DNA of 7,535 nucleotides from Bacilli bacterium (GTDB taxonomy: Bacteria; Bacillota; Bacilli; Tumebacillales; JAQBPP01): positions 1 through 7,535 of the forward strand of contig JAQBPP010000329.1 of the NCBI GenBank assembly GCA_028287455.1. Direction: 5' to 3'. Shown here piece by piece: positions 1 through 6,029 of the stretch. The notes under the pieces are model-generated. The model was not told the DNA's origin and did no database searches. It was given only the letters and a program-made list of their open reading frames with translations. The position numbers were made by a program, and so were the translations under genes. Every line of letters begins with the position of its first letter. Positions within the stretch are counted from its first letter, which is position 1.

Positions 1-62
1 TTACGGGATACCTCGTCGATGGTGGTGTTCCAGTATACCGACATGATATCTGTATACATCAC
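1..62 (-). pseudogene. Continuation of the CBS-domain reading frame after an in-frame stop (partial, runs off the window)
   Basis: Directly after the TAA at 65-63, the same frame stays open to the window edge. It reads VMYTDIMSVYWNTTIDEVSR, which looks like the beginning of a second CBS motif (IMSV...TTIDEVSR). A GTG (62-60) and an ATG (59-57) follow the stop immediately, so translational restart is possible, but I see no good ribosome binding site of its own. Members of the family I recall carry a CBS pair between an EAL and a GGDEF domain, so a GGDEF domain may lie beyond the window; that is inference. It is best read as the downstream half of the gene at 305-63, separated by a nonsense codon. 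Alternatives are a sequencing error or a real two-cistron arrangement. Confidence 0.5.
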
Positions 63-305
63 TTAACTCATCTTCTTCTTATAATGAAGTGCCACGCCAT
101 AATGAGTCCCCAGAATCCGAAACATATCATGGCTTCTGACGATCCCGATTGGCTTTGTGCTTTGCATTACGACAAACGTGCGATGCGACGATTTTTGAGC
201 TTTGATGAGCTGGACAAGGCTCTCGACCGTTTCCTCAGCATCGATTGTATGACCAGGCTGTAAATGAAGGTCCTTTAAACGGTCATGCGATTGTCCGCTG
301 AACAT
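63..305 (-). CDS. CBS-domain protein, N-terminal part ended by an in-frame ochre codon
   Basis: The frame encodes 80 residues. Residues about 10-70 look like one CBS motif: a polar start (LQPGHTIDAEETVESLVQLI), then TFVVMQSTKPIGIVRSHDMF and YGVALHYKKKMS. CBS motifs normally work in pairs that bind adenine nucleotides and regulate an attached domain. Here the frame stops after the first motif, and the second resumes in the same frame beyond the stop. The ATG at 305 is chosen over upstream in-frame codons because AAAGGGGG lies 8 bases upstream (321-314). The upstream frame overlaps the EAL gene and has no domain-like sequence. The gene sits 43 bases after the EAL phosphodiesterase gene on the same strand, so it is probably co-transcribed. 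EAL, CBS and GGDEF domains often occur together in c-di-GMP proteins, so this may be the start of a CBS-GGDEF diguanylate cyclase. As it stands it would make only a fragment. Confidence 0.65.
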   Translation of the reverse strand: MFSGQSHDRLKDLHLQPGHTIDAEETVESLVQLIKAQKSSHRTFVVMQSTKPIGIVRSHDMFRILGTHYGVALHYKKKMS

Positions 306-348
306 AGCCACTGCCCCCTTTGATATGCTGCAACAAATTTGGATTGGA

Positions 349-1641
349 TTAAAAGGAATAAACCTGCCCGAAAGTGTTAACCAACGACGGATTGGGTCTG
401 CCCAGCAAATAGCCTTGGCCGTAATGGACGCCCAACGACTGAACGGTTTCCAGCTCCGTTTGGGTCTCAATTCCTTCGGCAATTGTACTCGCCCCTAAGT
501 TGTTCGCTAGAGTTACGAGCGTTTGGACCATAATCTGCTTTTTGCCGTTCGTATCGATTCCTCGAATCATCGACATGTCCAATTTAATAAAATCAGGCAG
601 CACTTCAACAATCATTTGCAAGCCTGCATATCCGGAACCAGTGTCATCAATTGCGACTCGATAACCTTGGTTCCGATAGTGGTTAATCGATTGCAGGAAG
701 GTCGTAAAATCCTCGATCGCTTGATGTTCGGTAATTTCTATCACAACCTGTGACGGGGTTAAACCAAATCGTTCGACGATCTTCATCGTTTCGCCGCTGA
801 TGAATTTGGGATCCTTCATGCTTTGTGGATGAACGTTTAAAAAGAGATTGGCTACACCAGGATGCACGTGCAAAAATGACTGCTTCTGCACATCCAGACT
901 GAAATTTTTAATCGCATTTTCCCTAAAAAGCTGCTCCAGCGGAAACAAAGCGCCCATCTTCTCAGCAGTTTGAATCAGTTTTTCAGGCGAATGAAACCTG
1001 CTGCCCTGCGGCCCTCGCGACAGTGCCTCACATCCGTAGATGCTGTTGTTAGCAAGATTCAGGATTGGCTGGAACAACGTGGTGCTGAGCTTGTCTTGCA
1101 AAATCTGTTCAAACTCCAAAATCTCTTCTAATGGGATTGTACCGCCTACCCGTTTGGCTTGACGGGATGCGTTCACAAATGCACGAAACAGATCCTGCGT
1201 GCTTTCGTTTCGATCACGAAATTGCTCTTTTAGAACAGAAGAAGTCCCGTGCCGAAAACAGATGTCCTGCGCAGCCAGCAATGGGTTTTTCAAGAGGACA
1301 ATTCGTTGCTCCAATTCATTGATGGCACTTACTGCGAACTGGTTTAACGAGAGAATTTGATGGTAACTCTCACAAGCAAGAAAAATAACAAAGCAATCAT
1401 CCCACACATAGTGACACGTCACTTGACGAAAATGTTTGCTGCTGAATTCAGCAGCAATTTGAACCAGCAGATTCTGGCTGAGGCTGAGAACTTCTTGTGC
1501 AATTTCCTGCCCATAGCTGAGTTCCAGTCGGCTAAAACCAATTAAGTCTATGTAAATGACGCCCAAATGCGAGTCAAAAAAGGAGTCATCCAGCTTCTTT
1601 TTGCAAAATTCTGGAAATCCTTGCCACATAATACTGTCCAA
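349..1641 (-). CDS. EAL-domain c-di-GMP phosphodiesterase with degenerate GGDEF-like N-terminus
   Basis: The product is about 430 residues and is predicted to hydrolyse cyclic di-GMP to pGpG in the cytoplasm. The C-terminal EAL domain (about residue 185 to the end) keeps the expected catalytic and metal-binding set, numbered from the TTG start: E205 in CEALSRG, N269 in LNVHP, E302 in EITEH, D332-D333 in DDTGSGYAG, K353 in FIKLD, E389 in AEGIE and Q409 in YGQGYLLGRP. It should therefore be active. The N-terminal part (residues about 25-165) resembles a GGDEF fold (VIYIDLIGFSRLELSYG), but VWDDCF replaces the GGDEF signature, so it is probably a sensory or structural domain. No membrane segment is visible, so it is likely cytosolic. 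TTG at 1641 is preferred because GAGGTG (1653-1648) lies 6 bases upstream; GTG at 1650 overlaps that site and ATG at 1629 is 18 bases from it. The CBS gene follows on the same strand. Confidence 0.9.
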   Translation of the reverse strand: MDSIMWQGFPEFCKKKLDDSFFDSHLGVIYIDLIGFSRLELSYGQEIAQEVLSLSQNLLVQIAAEFSSKHFRQVTCHYVWDDCFVIFLACESYHQILSLNQFAVSAINELEQRIVLLKNPLLAAQDICFRHGTSSVLKEQFRDRNESTQDLFRAFVNASRQAKRVGGTIPLEEILEFEQILQDKLSTTLFQPILNLANNSIYGCEALSRGPQGSRFHSPEKLIQTAEKMGALFPLEQLFRENAIKNFSLDVQKQSFLHVHPGVANLFLNVHPQSMKDPKFISGETMKIVERFGLTPSQVVIEITEHQAIEDFTTFLQSINHYRNQGYRVAIDDTGSGYAGLQMIVEVLPDFIKLDMSMIRGIDTNGKKQIMVQTLVTLANNLGASTIAEGIETQTELETVQSLGVHYGQGYLLGRPNPSLVNTFGQVYSF

Positions 1642-1674
1642 CACGCCCACCTCGGAAGTAAATCAGTCTATCCG

Positions 1675-1709
1675 AGTATAACCTTTATAAACCTATCGAA
1701 CTGGATAGG
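1675..1709 (-). promoter_or_regulatory. Possible promoter and palindromic operator upstream of the EAL gene
   Basis: Reading the minus strand, TATACT at 1680-1675 is a good -10 candidate, about 35 bases upstream of the TTG start. The -35 position expected at 17-base spacing (1703-1698, CAGTTC) matches the consensus poorly. A perfect inverted repeat, CCTATC-6 bases-GATAGG (1692-1709), covers that -35 position, and a related half-site lies at 1668-1673. A weak -35 overlapped by a palindrome suggests control by a dimeric regulator, but no regulator is identified. Confidence 0.3.
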
Positions 1710-1748
1710 ACTTGTAAATTATTGGTAAATTCTTTGTAAAGTGGTCTT

Positions 1749-1796
1749 AAAAGAAAAAGCGATCAGGCAGGATGCAAACATCCACGCCTAACCGCT
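1749..1796 (-). terminator. Intrinsic terminator after metA
   Basis: Starting at the last base of the metA stop codon, the minus strand forms a segmented hairpin. AGCG (1796-1793) pairs with CGCT (1761-1758), AGGC with GCCT, and GGATG with CATCC, closed by a TTTG loop. The tract TTTTTCTTTT follows at once. This is a typical rho-independent terminator and separates metA from the EAL gene. Confidence 0.85.
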
Positions 1797-2698
1797 TACC
1801 AATTAAAAGGAGTCTCTTGATAAACATAATAGTTGAGCCAGTTTGAAAACAGCAAAAATGCATGAGAGCGCCAATTGTGCAGGGGTTTTTTGCCAGGGTC
1901 GTTATTTGGGAAATAATATTTGGGCAGCTCGATCTGCATTCCTTTTTGCAGATCACGCTCATACTCATCCCGCAGCGTAAACAAATCATACTCAGAGTGG
2001 CCTGTGACATAGATGCCGCGACCGTCTTTTGTGGCCACAATATAAACGCCTGCTTCTTCAGATTCAGCTATAATTTGCAGCGCTGGCACTTGTTCAATTT
2101 CTGCACGCCTGATTTCAGTGTGCCTGGAATGCGGTGCATAAAACTCCTCATCAAAACCGTTTACGAGCTTCGAATTGGTGCGGATCGAATGAGGAAATAC
2201 CCCAAACAATTTAGTGGACAGCGGATGTTTTTGAATGCCAAATTCATAATAGAGACCTGATTGGGCTGCCCAGCAAATATGTAAGGTGGAGGTGACATGC
2301 ACACGTTTCCAGTCCATAATCTGCGTAAATTCGCCCCAATAACCTACTTCCTCGAATTCCAAATGCTCAATTGGCGCACCCGTTACAATCATTCCGTCGA
2401 AGTTCTCATGTTTAATCTCATCAAATGTATGATAAAAGTTCGCCAGATGCTCTTGCGAAGTATTTTTCGATTCATGTGATTTCATCCTCAGCAGTGTAAC
2501 GTCGACCTGCAAAGGTGTATTTCCTAGCTGTCTTAACAGTTGAGTCTCTGTGGTTTCCTTAATCGGCATTAAATTAAGAATGATGATTCTAAGAGGACGT
2601 ATATCTTGATGAAACGCCCGGTCTTCGCTCATGATGAAGATATTTTCTTTTTCAAGGATCTCTCTTGCAGGCAAGTGATCTGGGATTTTAATTGGCAT
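1796..2698 (-). CDS. metA: Homoserine O-acetyltransferase (MetA/HTS family)
   Basis: The 300-residue protein matches the MetA family in length and motifs. The enzyme acylates the hydroxyl of L-homoserine in the cytoplasm, the first committed step toward methionine. The catalytic cysteine is C142 in ICWAAQSG, and the His/Glu pair lies in VTGHSEYD (H234, E236). Residue 111, in the segment GAPIE, is glutamate. In characterised family members, glycine here goes with succinyl-CoA use and glutamate with acetyl-CoA use, so acetyl-CoA is the likely donor despite the common 'succinyltransferase' label. The ATG is supported by GGGAG (2710-2706) 7 bases upstream. Strong terminators lie both upstream (2836-2893) and downstream (1749-1796), so the gene is monocistronic and its promoter should lie between 2700 and 2835. 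That leader shows no recognisable SAM-I or T-box motif. It does contain a short GAATT-4-AATTC inverted repeat at about 2736-2749. Confidence 0.96.
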   Translation of the reverse strand: MPIKIPDHLPAREILEKENIFIMSEDRAFHQDIRPLRIIILNLMPIKETTETQLLRQLGNTPLQVDVTLLRMKSHESKNTSQEHLANFYHTFDEIKHENFDGMIVTGAPIEHLEFEEVGYWGEFTQIMDWKRVHVTSTLHICWAAQSGLYYEFGIQKHPLSTKLFGVFPHSIRTNSKLVNGFDEEFYAPHSRHTEIRRAEIEQVPALQIIAESEEAGVYIVATKDGRGIYVTGHSEYDLFTLRDEYERDLQKGMQIELPKYYFPNNDPGKKPLHNWRSHAFLLFSNWLNYYVYQETPFNW

Positions 2699-2835
2699 GC
2701 TCTCACTCCCACTTCTTTTACTCGATTCTCATACAGAATTTCCGAATTCCAGTGTTATCTTTATATCACATTAGCAGCAAACACACTACTCCCGTTTCAT
2801 TTTTGTCACCGTTCAGGCGAAAATACTTGATTCGC

Positions 2836-2893
2836 AAAAAAAAGCTGTTGATCAAAAAGAGGCGACTTGTCTCCTCTTTCACGTCAACAGCTT
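2836..2893 (-). terminator. Strong intrinsic terminator ending the deacetylase/hydrolase cluster
   Basis: On the minus strand AAGCTGTTGA (2893-2884) pairs perfectly with TCAACAGCTT (2851-2842). An inner stem AAAGAGG/CCTCTTT extends the hairpin, and a run of eight or more T follows (down to 2836). It begins 14 bases after the stop of the 2908-3363 gene and insulates metA from read-through. Confidence 0.92.
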
Positions 2894-2907
2894 ACGGTGA
2901 TGTTTGT

Positions 2908-3363
2908 TTACTCTGTTAAAGCAGCCCCTTGATTCCATAAATCAGCAGGAATGGATTCCCGCAGGATTTGTGCTGCAATCTGCAGCTCCTCTTTGCGTTT
3001 TAGATGCCACTCTTGCGCCGCATCCAGCCAACTTTGTTCTTGCGGATTGCTGGCGGTCATAGACCCGAGCGCCTGTTCTGCGTTCTGATCATGCTCCTGC
3101 GCCTCCAAAAAACACTCGACTGTCATGAGTATCAATTGTGTTGCCGATGCTCCAGCACCTGCCGTGAGCCGTTTTAAATTGCCCGCCGCCGTATTTCTGT
3201 GATAGCTGGTTTCATAATTCTCTTTGTGTACCCTTTGTAACCCAGCCTGATTTTGAAAAGGGGCCATGTACTTCATTTCAGTTACAATGGAGCAAAAAAC
3301 CTGTTCAAAATGGATACTGCGCTCCACATGCTGCAAAACCCTGCTGAAAATACTCGATTCCAT
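2908..3363 (-). CDS. Protein of unknown function, last gene of the hydrolase cluster
   Basis: I do not recognise this 151-residue protein. It has no signal peptide and no evident membrane segment. The sequence looks largely helical: an amphipathic first part, a small-residue stretch (NLKRLTAGAGASATQLILMTVECFLEA), a Gln/Asn/Ala-rich linker and a charged C-terminal helix (WLDAAQEWHLKRKEELQIAAQILRESI). ATG at 3363 is chosen because GGGGG lies about 8 bases upstream. ATG at 3369 is too close to that site, and TTG at 3387 (159 residues) has a poor site. The gene begins 25 bases after the stop of the upstream hydrolase and is followed directly by a strong terminator, so it is the last gene of that transcript. 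The continuous frame, ribosome binding site and position argue that it is real. Its role could be linked to the hydrolases but nothing shows this directly. Confidence 0.75.
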   Translation of the reverse strand: MESSIFSRVLQHVERSIHFEQVFCSIVTEMKYMAPFQNQAGLQRVHKENYETSYHRNTAAGNLKRLTAGAGASATQLILMTVECFLEAQEHDQNAEQALGSMTASNPQEQSWLDAAQEWHLKRKEELQIAAQILRESIPADLWNQGAALTE

Positions 3364-3388
3364 GCGCATTCCCCCATATAATTCCAAC

Positions 3389-4117
3389 TCAATTAAATAT
3401 ATGGGCGAAGTCGCTGGGAGGTGAGTAGTGTTCTAAAAAGGCCAGAACAGTTTGCTTTACGGTTTCCACTTCATCATCCTGACAAATCATGTGACTGGAA
3501 CAATGCAGGTAATGAAGTTCCTTTTCAATGGAAGGAACGACATGATAAATCCATGCGGAACTGTGCGGATCTACTATTTCATCCTGCTTGCTGTGGATGA
3601 TGCAAATTGGCATGTGCAATGAGGGCATCACTTGTTTCGCCAGTCTGATAATCTTTTGAAATTGCCAGACATTGGACAATGGGGCGGCACGCATGGAAGT
3701 TACGTTGTTCAGCATCGCCTGCCTTAGCAAGGGACGTTGTTCTCTTGTTCTGCGAGAAAAATTTCTCACTCTCGTCAAAAAGACGCTGGGAGTCGCTACA
3801 TATACCGCTGGAGAGAGCATGACCAATGTTGAAATCGGAAATCGGCTGGCGATGATCGCTGCGATCATCGCCCCCATCGAAAAGCCGATCATATGTATGT
3901 CTTTGTACTCTTTCATTGCATGTTCCACGATATTTTCTACACTCTGTAACCATTGCTCCGCAGTTGCTTTTGCCATCCTTATTTTTTCAAAATGATGGCC
4001 TGGCAGCAAGGGCGCGATTACTTGATAACCTTGTTTTTCCAATGAGCTTGTTAACGGCGCAACTTCCCATGGATTTCCTGTAAAACCATGAATAATGATG
4101 CATAACTCATCGTTCAT
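3389..4117 (-). CDS. Alpha/beta hydrolase, Est30-type carboxylesterase
   Basis: This 242-residue protein resembles small Bacillota carboxylesterases and monoacylglycerol-lipase-like enzymes, which hydrolyse short-to-medium acyl esters. HGFTG near the N-terminus (residues 10-14) supplies the oxyanion hole, and the nucleophile elbow is GFSMG with S80. Asp179 in HSKQDEIVDP and His209 in CSSHMICQD complete a plausible triad, and the spacing matches Est30-like esterases. There is no signal peptide, so it is cytoplasmic. The ATG overlaps the end of the upstream hydrolase gene by 11 bases and no clear Shine-Dalgarno precedes it, which points to translational coupling. The acyl substrate cannot be predicted. 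This hydrolase is only distantly related to its upstream neighbour, so the pair is not a recent duplication. Confidence 0.88.
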   Translation of the reverse strand: MNDELCIIIHGFTGNPWEVAPLTSSLEKQGYQVIAPLLPGHHFEKIRMAKATAEQWLQSVENIVEHAMKEYKDIHMIGFSMGAMIAAIIASRFPISTLVMLSPAVYVATPSVFLTRVRNFSRRTREQRPLLRQAMLNNVTSMRAAPLSNVWQFQKIIRLAKQVMPSLHMPICIIHSKQDEIVDPHSSAWIYHVVPSIEKELHYLHCSSHMICQDDEVETVKQTVLAFLEHYSPPSDFAHIFN

Positions 4118-4880
4118 GACAATTGACCGTCACAAACTGTTTGATGAGAACGTTCAATTCATTTGCTGCCTTGGTGGGAATTTGATGCTTCACATTTTGA
4201 ATATAATTTAGCTCACTGGTTGGAATCCGCTTGTGAATTAGATCTGCGTAGTGATGAAAGCCGGTATCTTTCTTCCCATATACTAATAATACCGGGTGAT
4301 TTATTAGTCCCAATCGAGAAGTGCAATTATAAATTAGACTATAGTCATAATATTCTGCTGAATTTTTCGAGTTTGATTTTTTCGCATCCTGATACATGTA
4401 CCTAAATGTTCGAATGGAATTTGAATTGCCCCAGCAGAGGACAAATGCCAAAAAACGCATCGCCCCGAATTTGGCAATTGCGCTTGCTAAGCGGAGTTGA
4501 TTTTTCAGACGCTTATCGTTTACTTCAGATAATCCGCCAATCAGAATTGCCGCTGTTACCCTCTCCAGGTGAGATAGCATAAACTCTAATACAATTGATC
4601 CGCCAGTGGAATATCCGCACAAAACGGCTTGTTCAATTCCAAGATGATCCATTAATTGCTTAATGTCTTCTGCGACCAAGTGATAGGTCAACGGCAGTTC
4701 GGACGGTTCACTTTTCCCATGTCCTCTGATGTCAAATGCAATTACCCGAAAATAATTGGACAACTCCTGGATCTGATGCACGAAACAAGCACTGCTCATA
4801 ACAGGTGGGTGAATAAAGATAAGCGGTGTGCCTTCGCCTTGATCGATATAATACAAGTTTGCTCCATTGATAATTGCCAT
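4107..4880 (-). CDS. Alpha/beta hydrolase, HPP-type subfamily
   Basis: The 257-residue protein has the canonical alpha/beta hydrolase layout. There is an N-terminal strand region with IFIHPPVMSS, where HPP stands in place of the usual HG oxyanion motif. FDIRGHGKS follows at about residues 49-57, then the nucleophile elbow GYSTGG with S91, D205 in YGKKDTGF and H232 in VKHQIP. A triad is therefore present and the enzyme should be catalytic. Bacillales genomes carry many proteins with this HPP start; I know no established substrate. The ATG at 4880 has GGAGTGAG 11 bases upstream (4899-4892), a rather long spacing, and AAAGG abutting it. The gene starts 78 bases after the deacetylase stop and overlaps the next hydrolase by 11 bases. 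Codon use looks more AT-rich than that of cysA nearby. Confidence 0.87.
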   Translation of the reverse strand: MAIINGANLYYIDQGEGTPLIFIHPPVMSSACFVHQIQELSNYFRVIAFDIRGHGKSEPSELPLTYHLVAEDIKQLMDHLGIEQAVLCGYSTGGSIVLEFMLSHLERVTAAILIGGLSEVNDKRLKNQLRLASAIAKFGAMRFLAFVLCWGNSNSIRTFRYMYQDAKKSNSKNSAEYYDYSLIYNCTSRLGLINHPVLLVYGKKDTGFHHYADLIHKRIPTSELNYIQNVKHQIPTKAANELNVLIKQFVTVNCHER

Positions 4881-4958
4881 CCTTTATTTGACTCACTCCA
4901 GCACTTGGAATACACAACAAAGAAAGTATGTTCATTCCATTGTATAGCTATTCGCACG

Positions 4959-5717
4959 TCACAATTGGCCATAATGGATGAGTTCTATATCAAGACTATG
5001 TATGGCAGCGAGCACTAAAGGGTTAGTTAACACCTGAAGTTCAATCTCACGAACTTCCGACCAGGTTGAAGCCACTATGAGATATTCATCCACATACCCC
5101 GGATGGCAAACAAGTTCCGTTACTCCTGGTTGCAGTCTATCGAGATGTAACAGCAGCCGATTAAGCCCTTCACCTACAAAATAAACATCGTTAATCAAAC
5201 AGTCTGTACTGGGTGCATGTCTTGGTCCAGGCATGTCAGGCCCCGTTAAGCGCATCGGCACTTGTACTTGATTTGCAAATATCACCATAGCTTCGTAAAC
5301 TGTGGGATACCGTTGGACATGGTGATGTGAGTTCAAATGGGTTGGACGAAACCCACTCGCAGTGAATTTTGCCCATTGAGCCTCCAATTCCTTGTCCACA
5401 TCCTCTTTTCTCCATTGAGATGCGTATGCCATCGAAAAAAATTGTCCACTATCATCAACCAGCGATGGGACCTGACCAGGAGAGGAAACCGGTTTTCCTT
5501 CAGTGACATTAAAGTGCATTCCAACCCCTAAATCAGGTACCTTTTGCGCGAGACACATAGCGTCAAAAAACCATGTCATATTCGCCATCACTGATGTACT
5601 GAGAACTACCCCCGCACAATGAGCTTTTATTATCCCCCTATTCAAACCAGGTGACAGTCCAAAATCATCAGCGTTAACAATCAGAAATTTTCTAAGCTTT
5701 GGCAGGCCACTCCCCAT
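4959..5717 (-). CDS. ChbG/HpnK (YdjC) family carbohydrate deacetylase
   Basis: The 252-residue length fits this metal-dependent deacetylase family, whose members remove N-acetyl groups from sugars such as chitooligosaccharides or act on hopanoid precursors. The visible signatures are VNADDFGLSPGLNRGI (D17, D18; catalytic Asp and metal ligand region), GVGMHFNVTEG (H68), PTHLNSHHHVQRYP (histidines at 127 and 131-133) and ELVCHPGYVDE (H205). All key residues appear intact. There is no signal peptide, so it probably acts on an imported or biosynthetic sugar in the cytoplasm. GGGGG (5730-5726) lies 8 bases before the ATG. The gene follows the yezD-like gene by only 33 bases without a terminator and precedes two hydrolases. 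No chitobiose PTS or hopanoid genes are visible, so neither chbG nor hpnK should be assigned as the name. Confidence 0.9.
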   Translation of the reverse strand: MGSGLPKLRKFLIVNADDFGLSPGLNRGIIKAHCAGVVLSTSVMANMTWFFDAMCLAQKVPDLGVGMHFNVTEGKPVSSPGQVPSLVDDSGQFFSMAYASQWRKEDVDKELEAQWAKFTASGFRPTHLNSHHHVQRYPTVYEAMVIFANQVQVPMRLTGPDMPGPRHAPSTDCLINDVYFVGEGLNRLLLHLDRLQPGVTELVCHPGYVDEYLIVASTWSEVREIELQVLTNPLVLAAIHSLDIELIHYGQL

Positions 5718-5750
5718 ATTTCGAGCCCCCGGAGATAAGCAAAATTGGTA

Positions 5751-5960
5751 TCATGTACCCCGATTCTCTTCTTCAGACTCTTTAGGAAAAGTCCGCTCAG
5801 ACAACTGGGCAATGCTGTCAAATCGTTTCCTTTCCGTCCGTTCAATCTGTACAATCTTGCCGTCGTGCACGATAATCTGGACAACCCCGTACTCCAATCC
5901 GTCCAGACTGCTGAGGATTTGATCTTTCCACAATTCATCGATCTGCAGGCGTTTACCCAT
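5751..5960 (-). CDS. YezD family (DUF2292) small protein
   Basis: This 69-residue protein carries the DUF2292/YezD pattern: a short helix (WKDQILSSLDGLEYG) followed by VVQIIVHDGKIVQIERTERKRF, ending the conserved part with IERTE. The C-terminus is a charged tail rich in Glu. The molecular function is not established. I recall family members often encoded close to sulfur assimilation genes, and here it lies 69 bases downstream of cysA on the same strand with no terminator between. GGAGGAG (5972-5966) sits 5 bases before the ATG, an excellent ribosome binding site that settles the start. It is probably co-transcribed with cysA and may modulate sulfate uptake or assimilation; that role is inferred from context only. 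Confidence 0.88.
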   Translation of the reverse strand: MGKRLQIDELWKDQILSSLDGLEYGVVQIIVHDGKIVQIERTERKRFDSIAQLSERTFPKESEEENRGT

Positions 5961-6029
5961 CTTGGCTCCTCCAGTTCATTTCATGTTTACATTGCCATGC
6001 TGAATTTCATTCGAAAAATGTGACTCGAG

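Noticed and set aside
306..482. N-terminal extension of the CBS frame up to 482
   Set aside because: The extension is an out-of-frame reading of the EAL gene's 3' end. The AAAGGGGG site 8 bases before the ATG at 305 gives a better start.
523..1545. Several plus-strand open frames opposite the EAL gene
   Set aside because: They lie wholly antisense to a gene with conserved catalytic motifs, have no domain-like sequence, and lack convincing ribosome binding sites.
1642..1650. GTG at 1650 (or GTG at 1644) as start of the EAL gene
   Set aside because: GTG 1650 is itself part of the GAGGTG ribosome binding site and GTG 1644 is too close to it; TTG 1641 has proper spacing. The difference is only three residues.
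1747..2040. Minus-strand open frame overlapping the 3' end of metA and its terminator
   Set aside because: It is a shifted-frame shadow of metA that runs through the terminator hairpin; the composition is not protein-like.
2699..2835. SAM-I riboswitch or T-box in the metA leader
   Set aside because: I looked for the S-box core and the T-box antiterminator sequence and found neither. The only strong hairpin near it (2836-2893) is the terminator of the upstream gene.
3364..3387. TTG at 3387 as start of the unknown protein
   Set aside because: There is no good ribosome binding site before it, whereas GGGGG is well placed for ATG 3363.
5681..5938. Minus-strand open frame across the yezD-like gene and the deacetylase start
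   Set aside because: It is a different frame of two genes that both have good ribosome binding sites and recognisable families; its own sequence matches nothing.
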